From Marchantia polymorpha subsp. ruderalis (taxonomy: Eukaryota; Streptophyta; Marchantiopsida; Marchantiales; Marchantiaceae): a DNA stretch of 64,000 nt. The notes beneath the pieces were generated by a model. That model ran no database searches. It was given only the letters and a program-made list of their open reading frames with translations, and was not told the DNA's origin. Shown in pieces: positions 24,327 through 36,322 of this stretch. The position numbers were made by a program, and so were the translations under genes. The DNA lies in assembly GCA_037833965.1 (NCBI GenBank), contig AP031355.1, positions 6,845,501-6,909,500 on the forward strand, read 5' to 3'. The number at the start of each line of letters is the position of its first letter. The first letter of the stretch is position 1.

Positions 24327-25654
24327 CGAGAAAATTAAACACACTTCCAGGATTAAGGAGTAACTGCACCCAACCTAACTGTAGTAAAGTTCGGGTCTCA
24401 TGTTCGTGACGAAAATAAAATAATGATACAAATATTACCTTAGAGGTACCTGTGCAAAAGAATGTTCACGTTATTTTTTCCCGAGTTACCCGGTAATTAC
24501 AGGTAAACCGCGAGGCTCTACCTTTACGTTACCCTATAGCCAGACGTAATACCTTTACCTTTTACACTTATCCAGGGTAACTCTAAAGGGTTATTACTTA
24601 CTAACTCACTTGGGGGTATCTACTTTTTTTGGGTACAATATTATAATATCAAATGTAACTTAAAAATATATTTTATTCTAAACAGGACTGTAACTTGTGT
24701 GCAACAGTATATAATGATTCATCATAATTACTACTAGCAAAAGTTATTTTCCCCTTAGAGAGCCAAAATGATGTCAATAAACGGTTTTTTAAATTTTTCT
24801 TCTCCTGATTTACAGCATAAAACATCACAAATACTCGAAACCATTACAGAGCAAACATTACTCTCTACGGTGGAAGTGTGAAGAACAAAGAACTACAGTA
24901 AAAGCATGATATATATTCTGAAAGCATTTTACATCAATCATCAGAATCAACATACAGTGAAAGACGTGAAAAACTTCAACTTTCTCGAACTTTATATGCA
25001 CAATCTGGCCCAACTGCCATGGCGAGACATGATCCTCATATGAATGGAGACTAAATACAAATGAATGTGCTTACAACCTGATTACAATGGAGTGCATTCT
25101 AGATGTTTAACAAGTGAAACTGATGGCTAATACTGACAATCAACGCTTCCCAGCGGAGATAAACTAACGCCAATATTGCCTCATCCAATCATCCAGCAAG
25201 AAATACAGTCGTATCATGGACTTCAAACAACAGGTTACATGTCGCACACTTGTGACACACTATTTGGGAGAGACCTGCAAAGCTTTGTGTTACCCCTTAT
25301 GATAGATACTGCGCTATACGATCGAAGCAGGAGCTCCAAATTGCTAACAACTAAGATCGCCAAAGTGGACGAGCCTTCTCTTTGGTTGTGCATGATTTCA
25401 ACACGCTTCGAGAGCGCAAGCAGTCGGCGATGGAGGGATCACTGAGCGTAATCTTGGATAATAAATCTCCTCCTCTAATTCGCCCTTGCTGTACCGTTCA
25501 ACTGCTCCATGGTCCTCACGAAGTCTTGCCGCTCAGTAACCTCAAGAAACTGAAAGAGTCCATTTTATTTGTTCATCCACCTGTGATACAATACAAGGGC
25601 GGTTTCAGTTTGAGAGCACAAGATTCAAACTGAGACAGATATCATGAAAATGGC

Positions 25655-27780
25655 TCATCCGCAAAGCTGAATCCTGCACACAAATATGTGAGAAAGTTCG
25701 CCAGGTTCTGGATGACGGAATAGGCTTGAGGTCATGTGCTTACTCTCCATACTTGCTGGCCATTTTCTCTTCAATTTTATTGGTCAAAGTCTTGTCAACT
25801 CTGCTTTCTTGTTCACCTCTGCGAGCATTCCGAGAACAAATTCAGCACCTTTAAGCGTAGCATGCCATGCCGTGTACCGTGTACACTACACAATGCCGTG
25901 TTTGAAGAAGCCCTGTACAGATGGCGTTGGAGCTTATCTATCTATCTTTTCGATGACATCAGTATGTTATCTTCTGTCTGGAAGTAGGACAATTACTAGA
26001 CCTCCAAGTGACAGGCAGTTGTTAGGTGGTAACTTACAATTCTCGACGCAATGCACCCATGGCTGCATTCCGTGCAGCTAGGGTTTGCTCAAGAGTCTGC
26101 ATGGTGACAATCGAAATGACAACATCGTCACTCGTAATTGCCAGCAGAGGAGCTAAAAATTTCGCCTTTCTGGAATAATGGATGCTTCTAAATATCAACA
26201 TCTGGTCACCTAACAAAGCGGGAACCATCATAAGAATTCCGCAGCCGGGGAAATGGAACCGGGGACTCAGTGTACCTCAAAAATCTCGGTGGTCATACGT
26301 TGTAAAGTGCATCTGCCACCAATTAAGAGTACCTGCAGTACTGAACTGTCACGACTCGTACGTACTTACGTTGCTGATGAGAGGTAAGTGTAATAGTGCA
26401 TCTTTTAGAACAAATAGCTGTGGACGTGAAAACGAAGTTGGCAAGACTCTTTCATGGATAGCTGAGTACTGAATTTCCAACCTGAATGACAGCCAGAGTG
26501 AGATACAACCACGAGCAAGTTATGAGAAATTTGTCCACCTGCATGACCGAACAGATGCCGAATCGTCATATCCGTTCTCTGGAACAACCTCCGCACCTCA
26601 GTACCTGATGTGATTGAACTCAGACAACAGCGGTAATCAAAAGCGCACCGCATACAATTTGATCAAGGCAAGGGTTTACGCTCTCAACGGCATATTTCGT
26701 TGGACCAAAGGCCTCCAGGATTTTGGGTCTCTGTCCAAAGACAGTGTACAGCAGCAATTAGGTCGTCAATGTGACTTACAAGCATAGGGACTGCAACATG
26801 ACGAATGTGAGACTGAATCTTTACTGGTGACCATTGCGAACTTCATCAATTCCTTCTTCTTGCTTACGCCAGACGTTGATGCCATGAAATTCTGACCGAT
26901 CAGTCTTACTGAGCAAGAATTTTGGGTCACCTGTCCAAAGAGCGTAAGAGCATAAATCAGAGTGCCCAAATTGGAGACCCCCATCGAGGTCAAATGAGTC
27001 ATGTAGCAGCACGGCAGAGTCGTTCCACCAAAGCCTGAAAGTCCTCCCACCATGGTCAAGATGCCGAGAAAAATCAACAGCCTGCCACGGGCATGATTAG
27101 ACGTGAACTGATCATCAAGGACCACAATTTCCCCCGGCGATCGGGGAAATGACTGTCAGTAAATATGAAGTTCCCATACGCAGTTTTCTGTTATAACTTG
27201 AATAAAAAAAGACAGACTACTACTGAAGTGTCAAAGGGTTGTGGCTTCGAGTGCGTTCTATGGAGCCCGAATCCCGAGTTGACATCGTCACATCGACAGA
27301 ACGCCACTGGTATGGAATTCTTACCATCCAGGGCAAAGAGTTGGAGGCTGCTGTAAAGTGATCACCATGATGATAGTCAATGCACCAGCCACCTGCAGCG
27401 GACGTTTCCCTTGCCAGTCATTTACCAGACTAACCATCAAACCACGGTGCTTCTGACAATCTGGCTCTATTCCCCCATTCAGTCAAGATCGGAATTGCAG
27501 CCCACCTAGGTTGCAATCTAGAGAATCTAATCAAACCTACAGACTGAAGAACGGGTGAAAAAGTCCCGTCAGTCTCGCCTGCCTGCATGCGCTTTACAAC
27601 TCGTGCTCTCTTTCTCCGTTCAGCGGCCAGCGTTTCATGAAATTTGCAGATTTGATTTAAAAGAATTCTCTGATCACGGCTGGAATGAGCGGACAACTGC
27701 TCGAACCTCAAAAACCTTGGTATCACTCTCTTAACCCCACCATGTTGGCAACGATGTCGTCGTCGTCGTCGAGAAAAAGG
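25655..27780 (-). CDS. unidentified multi-exon gene, predicted membrane protein (5' end unresolved)
   Basis: I do not recognise this protein. Eight segments join in one phase on the minus strand: 27780-27541, 27392-27325, 27081-26931, 26730-26656, 26468-26370, 26165-26038, 25885-25817, 25673-25655 (stop). Each junction has GT..AG ends, although the acceptor before 26165 is a weak AAAG. The first segment is basic and helical (FHETLAAERRKRARVVKRM). The second and third carry hydrophobic stretches that look membrane-spanning (ALTIIMVITL, LLIFLGILTMVGGLSGFG, and a weaker one ending LIYALTLFG). The rest is soluble-looking (RPKILEAFGPTKYAVE, SDDVVISIVTMQTLEQTLAA). It lies downstream of DPH6 on the same strand. 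The N-terminal exon or exons, expected within 27.8-28.7 kb, were not found, so the model is partial and some junctions may be wrong. Confidence 0.42.
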
Positions 27781-28769
27781 CTACACAAGGCCTCCTTACA
27801 ATGAAGCTGAAAGAGAGCCGTCACGACAGACAGCGCGCAGTCGAGAGCTGGAGACTGTGAGACCGTCTTGAACTTGACCACATGCAGGTGCACGAGGCTC
27901 ATTTTCACCACACCCTTCCACAGAATCGGACCAAGACTTCTGCTCCTTGACCTAGCTACGGCTAAACACATGCATTCTGGCAAGGTACAACCAAGAGGAA
28001 GTTTGATGCATTCCGACCAGGGAAAATAGAACTCAATCGTACTCATGTCACAGAAACATCGAGAAGAAAAGTAAGAGAATTCATCGGATTTGCACTCGCC
28101 TGTCCGGAGAGAAATCAGGCATCAAAGTGCAAGCAGAATGCACGTACAAAATGAGGGTTATGAGAAATGATGTGTACAATGACTACGACGTTGAAAAACT
28201 TCAAGCCTCTATTCAAGGCAAGACGCCTGAATGCGATCTTGGCCTCCCGCGCCAAAGGCATTCTCGCGATCTACCGTGATGAATCTTTTGGCGCTCTCCG
28301 CTTACTGCACAACACATCGGGAACTACAAACCGAGAAATTTTCAAGGGGCCACACTTCCATCATCTGAGCTTCTGCTGGCCATGTCTGAAACAGTACAAA
28401 ATGAAGCAATGCAACGCAACGGTACACGTCTCAATGGAGTTAGGCTTCAACCTCGAAATGATTCTCTTCCAAAGCGTTCACGTTCAGACGGGTCATCTTG
28501 CCGGCCTTCTCGTCGCCGTCCTCACCCCTCTACAACTAAATGCTGTCCTATATCCTGATCACGTTACAGAATCTGCAAGAAGCGACTCCACAGAGAATGC
28601 ACGGGCCTTCGAGAACTTCTAATTTCGACCTGGACCTCTAATGTGGATGATCACTGTGCGCAGGATGCCTCATCACGTCGTTCTCCAGTCGTGGCGAGAG
28701 GGGCAGATGGGCCATCTCACAAAAAGTTGAAACTTCCTCGTCAGGCAAAACCGAAGAACTTCTTTCCGA

Positions 28770-31700
28770 CTACAACCTTTTGGCCAGGAAACCCGACGCT
28801 GTCAGCTCTACTCCCATCAGTGCTTGCATGTCTGAGTTTTCTCCGAGAGCTATGACAGGAACTAAAGTGGGCCTAGGACCAACAGGCGCAGGAGGAGAAT
28901 GTTTGCAGCACCGAGCCATCGCTACTTCGATTGCTTCTCGTACATCGTGCGCGCGTATGACGCTGCCTACGAAGTACAACCGGAACGTCTGCAAGTGCAC
29001 AGTGTGGAACTTCACATTAATAGGTGCGGGAGAGAGACAACCCCGACAGATTCAGCATTCAGAACAATTGCATCCAACTTTCGATTTTGCGTTGCAACAG
29101 AAGGGGCAAACGTGGTGAAACTTACAACAACATCGGCCCAGCACAAAGACGCGTCTTCGAGAGTGCGAGACATGGACTCCATACACTCGGACATTGCATC
29201 CGTGAAACTACAACCCCGTTGCGAAGGTGCTGTGGCTCCGTTCCCGGATCTTCCAGCAGCCTTCAAACCCTGCCCACTGGTAGATGGATCGTGCGTGCCG
29301 ACTGAAACTACACCACCCGAGCATGCAAGTGCTTGGACACTTTCCCTGGATGTAGAAGTCTCTTCAGATGGGCCTGGAAGGATATAACTGACTGCTCTAC
29401 ACAAGTAGTGCGGTAAGATTAATCCCTTGCATGGTGCACAAAGATATATTCTCTGTCCATGCTGCAGGTCGGATTCGTCGGCATCTGTTGACCCCTGACA
29501 TGACGAGCCTTCGCTATTTGCTTCTCTTTGCACGAGCGAAAGGTCGACTAAAGTTTCTCTCCAGCATTCATTCCGTTGTTCGTCGTCTTCCTCCGAGGAA
29601 CTGTCGATCAAACGCGTTATGTGGGATAAAGGAGCTACTTCAACAAGGGCACTGCACATGAACATGGACACCGGCAAGCAACGATCAATACCATGTTAGA
29701 AACACGAACTAGCTCCTGTTTCGTACGCTCCAAGGAAGAGAAAATATGCATGATCGAGCCCGCAGCTACCGTACTTCAGAAACAGAAACAATGAAAAACT
29801 CTCAGTCGGCGTATCAAGGCTCGGTTGGTATCGAAGTATTTACCCTTTTGGCAATGCAGGAACCAGAATGTAGAGAAACAAAGCGCCTGGCAGGGAACGG
29901 AACAAATTCACTGCTCGATGGCAACCACGATCATCAACGTCGGTGAACATTCGTTCATCGGTCTGGAAAAAGTTACGAATAACACCCTCTACTTGTTTCC
30001 TTTCTTCCACGCTGGAACCAGATGAGCAGTACACAGAAAAACTCAGAACGAGACACTCTTTGCGATTATGGCCTTGACTTGAAGTAAAAGCGTTACCAAC
30101 CGCTTCACAATTCCTAAGAGCTTGCAGCATTTCATCTGCTCCACCCCCACTCACTATACTCATTGTGGGAGGATCGAGTCCCAGTTGCCCCGCCATGTAG
30201 AGCAAGCCCTGGAACAAAGTTGCCTGATCCAGTTCAACAACACCGTATATAAGAAAAGTTAGCACTTACTAGGCTTACAGAACAGTGAGCACTGAGATCC
30301 TAGAAATACGTTCCTTGTGAACTCTTCGACTCCACTCACTCCTACTACTTTCTAGCATGCGTTCTTCTTCAAGAGGTATTATCACCTAGAACGAGAAGCA
30401 TCTGCCCACTACCATATCGCGAAGTTTTGAAGCTGGCTTCACAGATCAATGATCTCCTCTTATCCCGAATTTCATTCTAGTATTCGTTCACCTTGGCCCT
30501 ATACAAGTTCATCACATGTTGCTACAACGCAAAGTACCTGACTGTAAGGTCCGATGCAGCTTGGTGCCCAGGAAGAAATGCTCTGTACGTGTAGAACTTC
30601 TTTGCTTTCACATCTTGCTGCTAGAATCTCAACCACAGCAACTCCCATGCCACTCTCTACGAGGGGCAATTCGACGCAACATCTTGACGGGACGCCTCTC
30701 AGACAAAGTTTCTCAGTTATATGCGCCATGTACTTCTCGTTGGCTTTTACGAACTTTGACATGTCCTTCAGATAAAGATGTACGTATATGACATCAGCCC
30801 AGCTCAGTTTCTCGTTCCGAAGTTCTACTTCAGCTGCTTTCAGGAGATCATCCAGCTCATCCTGCACTTCTATGGCCCGAAAGCGTCCAATCAGTACATA
30901 AACTTGCAAGGCTACCTTCTTGAATTGACTTACACTCGCGGTACTCATACAGTCATTTTGTATGGGCGCGTGGCGTTAGCAGTTCACTCAGAATTCAGAA
31001 CTAAATCGACAATACCTGAGCCAAAAAATCCATAACAGGTAGAGTGAGCTACGATGTCTGCCGACATCCTGAAGATCAAACGGTTCATCATCTTGTTCGC
31101 CACAGAAGCTACTCCAGTTCTACCAGCGCTTACAAGTCGTAATAATTGGAACCAGATAAAATTTTGACTTGTACCTTGGGTGGCGTCTTCATCAGAAAGT
31201 CTTGAGCAACTGAGTACCACAAAGCCGTGTTGCTGCCTATTGACTAAAACGGAAACCCCTTTAGGCTGAGATTCACCCAAAGTGATACCCTCCAAAGATG
31301 GTCCAGGGGCATCACTAGCAGATTGTGCCACACTCTCTGTAGACGCTGGCATGTTACTGACATCGTCACACATAATTGCTGAGCATGAATCCGGAGCCCA
31401 AGCATCTGATTTAGGCTCCAAATGAAACTTGAGAGGATGTAGAACGCCAACAGGAGCAAAAGAATCTGCTGAATGAAGTTGTATTGAAAATTCATCCAAT
31501 ATAATTCTCGCGTTCTTGAACACATCAAAAAATGAACTGAGTTAAGAGAAGTTGTGGATATCTTATGTCCTTATTCCATGTGCTTCAATGTACGTCTCTA
31601 GCATCTAATATGCGAGGTTATCTTCGTCATAATACTCAGAAAGCAGATACTTATAAATGATTATACCACCAAATTATGCAGTCAACATGATGGTCAACTT

Positions 31701-34045
31701 CTCACCTTAAATAGTGGAGAGTCCAACGTAAGGCTCTCATATTCTCCGCCCTCGCCACACACATTGCAATCATAGAGACTGCAGCCACAAAACCCTGAAC
31801 CTTAGAGATCTGCGAGCCATCTATGCAGTTCAGAATGCATATATGTGAGAGCCCACAGCATCAGACTCCAGTGATTTGAAACTTATTGCGAAGATCAGGC
31901 CAGCAAAATATTTTTCCTCGTTATTCCGGCTATGTGCGCTAATACACTACGTCTCTCTACAAACTGCTCTCTGTATATTTTGAACAAATTAATGTACAAA
32001 CCATAAGCAGGCTTGGGCTCAGACAAGTTTTACATATCTTGCGCTATGGAATCCTGGAACCCTCCCAGTTATATTGACAGAGGATACTAAGCTCTCACGA
32101 ATCATACCGATGCTGTGGACTTTTGTGCGTTATATCAAGTAAACTACAATCGATCCTGTGTACCATGATGGTCCACACATCCTTCTTCCAAGTCCGAAAA
32201 GTAAAGAAACTAACTCTTCTGAAAGTAATCATACTCTTGGAGTTTCATAAGGAGGGGCTGAAGTGTCGCGAGGTCCTTTCCAAGATGCTTTTTGGGATCT
32301 AAGCCCAACACTGCAACCTACATTAATCAATATGTTGAGAGGGAACATTCTCGGTCAGGTCTAAAATCAAAGTACGAACGAAACCTACAGGTTTTATTGA
32401 CCCAAAGCACAGAACGTTATAGAATAAACAGTATTCAGACGACACGTTCTCGAACGTCGACAAACCTGGCAGAGCGCCTCGCGATATCATATTCCTCACC
32501 TTCACAAGAACTGCGTGGAGGCCACTATCGATCTAGACAGAAAACACCAGAAAAGGGAAAGTTCAGGACGGAGGCTTTGAAAGTTTGAGAGAATTCATCG
32601 AAGCGGCAAATAACACGAACACAAGAAAGTTGGACGGGATTCATTCAAAACTGGTGCTGAGCTGAATGATATGATGTAGTTTGGAATCACCATATTTTGC
32701 AGTAGATAAGGCTGCTCTTGTTTCCACATGTATGCCAGTGAAATCAGTCCCAACCTTGAACAAACGTTCTCCACCCTGAGTCGTTGATAATCTGAAGCAA
32801 TTGCGCCTGAAGAGACACCTCCAATTTCTGGAAACCGACTCTTCACAGCTCTCAAAAGAGCTTCCAAGTCTTCGACCTCATCTCCATACGTTTTCGTATA
32901 TCTCAAACCTTTCTCTCTAGAGATTAAAATCAACAACGTGAAATTCATATTAGTGAGAACCCGCACCTCTCAAGAACAAGGTCCTTGAGACTATAAGACG
33001 ATTAGACATCTTCAACAGACATTTAAAGGACTTCAGAAAGACTCGAATTAACAAAGGTAGCATCTCTTTTATTGAAAATTTAGGATGAGTATCAGAAGTT
33101 CATTCTAGATTCAAAGCATATCTATATTAGACAAAAAGATCTTATCAAGGACTATCAAAACCAATACCTGGTCTGTCCCTGGATTTTTCTGCGAAACAGT
33201 GGTAGACCCATGCATTGAGATAAGGCCGTGATAACCTGGTGCCCAACCTGCAATCGACCGTGACAGCTCAGATATCCCAAAATATTTTAACATGCGCTTA
33301 TTCGTATCTCCTAGGTTAGCAGATAGCCCATGGGATGTGGGCTCACAGAATGCAAAACACTGAGGTGGATGGTTAATAAAAATTTTTCTCTACTTCGGTT
33401 CTCAATTCCTTTCACCACATCGTGATTGTTTTGAAGTTGCGGGCACAGAGAACGAACGGGCATGCGGGGGGAAAAAATTCAGGAGGTGCAAGTTTGTGAT
33501 GGCTGTAAGATGGTAACGTGAGCTCAGAGTGGCTTAACAAGAACGAGAAGTGTAAACTGAGCAGGATCTACAGGCCTTACAGTTTGATACATGTAACTGT
33601 CAAGCTCATCCACGTCCTCGTCGACAGGATAAAGGTTGGCGAGTGCTACAATCTGCAAGTATCAAACAAATCAGCGTTATGCTTCTTGGCAATCCCTGAC
33701 ATCGACCAGAGGCTGCCATCTAATACGACTTTACAGAAAATTCACACTGCTCCAGAGCAGCCGATGTATGAAAACGTCCAAACAATAACATGCCCAAGAC
33801 TTCAAGGTGGAAGATCCGAATTCAAACTCATTCAGGTTCGAGCGAATGAAGGTTACCCAGAGGCGTGAGGCATCTCGGAAACCAAGGGGAGTAAAAGCAA
33901 CATTTTAACAGCAGCATTTTCTACTCATGGAAGGGAGGTTTGGTTCAGTGACTCAGAAAAAATTCACCTCGTGCCCATAAGATCGACAGAGCTGCATTGC
34001 ATAGCAGCTATCCTTCCCTCCGCTCACAAGCGCCACCACCTTCAT
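28770..34045 (-). CDS. DPH6: diphthine-ammonia ligase with tandem RidA-like domains
   Basis: Catalyses the last step of diphthamide synthesis on eEF2: ATP-dependent amidation of diphthine with ammonium, in the cytosol. Twelve exons join in phase: 34045-33968, 33652-33581, 33247-33168, 32916-32691, 32532-32500, 32317-32235, 31778-31706, 31514-31175, 30869-30538, 30223-29844, 29651-29126, 28988-28770, giving 813 residues. The start is fixed by MKVVALVSGGKDSCYA, whose SGGKDS is the PP-loop ATP site. Further family text includes ELDSYMYQTVGHQ, KHLGKDLATLQ and VCGEGGEYESLTLD. Two RidA/YjgF-like domains follow, the first around residues 330-440 (WADVIYVHLYLKDM), the second around 440-565 (SCIGPYSQ, MAGQLGLDPPTM). 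A C-terminal part resumes at CWADVV plus TFRLYF. This is the plant and yeast domain order. Low-complexity inserts near residues 270-310 and 580-640 make it longer than the Arabidopsis protein I recall at about 720 residues. The acceptor before exon 8 is AAG. Confidence 0.93.
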
Positions 34046-36322
34046 TTTCGCATGAACAGCTGGTTGCTGCTATTCTAACTCCGCGAGGATCGAGATGACA
34101 ACGGAAACAATCTCTCTGTTGCTGTCTCAGAGGCACGCCGAGTGAAAACGAGAAAGCTGGTGCTAAAGTGGCGACCAGCTGAGAAATCGAGCTGCAGAGC
34201 ACGAAGTAATCGACTATCGCACTGTGCTTGCAGAGAAAAAGACCTCAGAGTCAAAGCGCCATTTCACTAATCATCACTCTGTGCAGATTCCATCCGGATT
34301 CGCTCGGCTCGGGCATATGTGCCACGCGTGATTCTGTCCACGAGCTGACCACGCAGTTCTCACATTCCGTGCGCCGTGATGCCTCAATCTCAAACTTTGG
34401 ACGCGGATGCCACCAAGAGATGGCGAGCCCATGGCCCCCCAGTGCAATGCAGCAGTGTGCAGCAAAGCCAATGATGCTTGCTCTGCACTTCACAAGTGCC
34501 AATTGTCGACACAATTGTCAATTTGCCATTTTTCCGCCCATTTTTCTCCCAATTTCCTTCAATTCTCTATACCCCTCCCTGCTCGTGTTGGTTGAGATGC
34601 TCTCTCCCATTCCTTTGCTAATTGTTCGTGAAATCATGGCTCGAGGGCTCGAGGGGCAAAGTCGTAGAAGAGAAGGGGAACATCAATCGTCAATCAAGAA
34701 AGAAAAAAGAGGTTCTAGGTCCAAAAGTCTCACAACAGGAAATATCTGTTTCTCTCTTTTATATATACGGCCATCAATCAAAATATACTTAAGCACTCGC
34801 TGTGAATGCTAGTTAAATTAGGCTGCACAAATATGAGAAGAAAAAACATAGATCGCATGTCATATAGTATAGTAGCTTTGGCACGCCCTTTACGTGATAT
34901 TTTAACATACACTGCTAAAAGAACAATCATAGAGAAATGAAGAATCATTATAGATTAATAAGTAAAAACATTACTAAATTATTAAATTTCTTTGCGTAAC
35001 GTGATAATTCGATACCATGGTTGATGATGTTCGACTTGTGATACGACTCCGAACCTATTAGAGTTGCCAAAACAAACTTTCCTCATCATGCTTTTAGACT
35101 TTGGGTGATAGATTACACATGTAGAAGATGAGTTGGAAGTCACTTGATACCATTGGGCGAGCTTGTGAATCATATGTAGGAAATTTGGGATTTCTAGATG
35201 ATATCCACCAATAAGAGGAAAAACTGCATTCTGCTATTATACAAAGATATTGTCAATTAACTGCTCTCAAGTATTTGTATCCATCAAGTACATGCTGGAT
35301 AAAAATAAGTGTGTGGCAGGAAGATATGGACCTTGCCACTCGACCAGCATTCGAACCCTGCAACTTCCACACTATCAAAATTCTGATCGAAGCTGACTTT
35401 CGAAGATATCATCGAATTGTAGCAACCTTTGATCCATTTTGATACGAATTTTGATCTCTCATGAGTTCCAAGAATATCCAAGACTGAAGACCTTGACTTT
35501 GAACGAAGTCCAAAGTCGAGGTCCACAACTTTGTAAGCATGCCATCCTATGCAATTATTGTTTTTCACTCCGGGCATGGTCGATGAATACGTAAAAAACA
35601 ATGAAGCAGCTGATATGCTCGTTACGATTTTGGAGTTTGTCCATATCCTTGCACGGATCCGAACAGATTTTTATATACTTGATTATTAATCGATTATCAA
35701 TTCCTATCTTAAAAGTAAAAAAAAAAAAAAAAGGTTGGTGTTCCGGAAAACATTCATTTTCTGTTTTCTTTGGTGTGAAGGGCACAACATCCAGGCATTC
35801 CCCAATTCACACCAATACGAGTCGAGATCGTTCTGATGAATTGAGAAGGAAGATTACGAACAGAGCGATTGGTTGTGCAAGTAATTGTTGAGCTTCTCTG
35901 TGCATTGATGTAACGGAGAAAACTTGAATGGACGAAGTTATTATGACACAAATTAGACGGAGAGAAAAATACATAAGACATGGACCCATGGCAGCTCTCC
36001 AGTAATGGTTTATTGCTCGCTTGAACATGAACGGGAGCGACGCGTGAGTTTTCGACTTGCGAATGAATAGAGGGAACTGTGGAGCATAAGAAACACGGTC
36101 ACGAGTCGGAGGCGCGAGCAGCGATTTGGATTTCGGCGTACTGGATTTCGGGTCACCACGCAGAGGATTTGAAAATTGCTGTGCCATAGCGCAATACCTG
36201 GACTGCGGGTGGATCGTGAGAGCGGACTTTTCTTGGCGCTGAGCGCGTTGTGAGGATCGTGCGAGATCAACTGTCTCTACATTTCGTCGCACAGATTGCG
36301 TTTCTTGTAAGACAGCCGCGGA
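34046..36322. other. divergent intergenic region between DPH6 and prefoldin 1
   Basis: Both neighbouring genes start away from this 2.3-kb gap, so it should contain two promoters. The DPH6-proximal 200 bp and the 300 bp before 36323 are GC-richer, as expected for leaders. Frames at 34228-34812 (plus) and 35807-36292 (minus) resemble no known family. A poly-A run of about 17 lies near 35717-35733, and the centre (34.8-35.3 kb) is AT-rich. Confidence 0.6.

Larger units (their letters stand above)
22324..25654. other. intergenic DNA with clustered short duplications
   Basis: The first few hundred bases are the likely 3' untranslated region of the cohesin gene. Beyond about 22.9 kb no frame resembles a known protein. 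The striking content is five independent perfect or near-perfect two-copy tandem duplications between 23.2 and 24.3 kb, listed separately. GGTAACC/GGTTACC-type words recur near 23.2-23.4 and 24.4-24.6 kb, but no element boundary was found. Confidence 0.6.

Noticed and set aside
26276-26649. Alternative model of the unidentified gene with extra exons at 26604-26539 and 26332-26276
   Set aside because: It needs introns of only about 44 and 37 nt, while other introns in the window are mostly 87 nt or longer; the adopted chain avoids them and keeps phase.
28167-28622. 151-codon plus-strand frame between DPH6 and the unidentified gene
   Set aside because: No recognisable domain, no codon or splice support, and it lies opposite the probable 5' part of the minus-strand gene.
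30984-31174. Continuation of DPH6 exon 8 through 31174-30984
   Set aside because: The open frame continues past a good donor at 31174, but only splicing from there to 30869 rejoins the conserved RidA-like sequence in phase.
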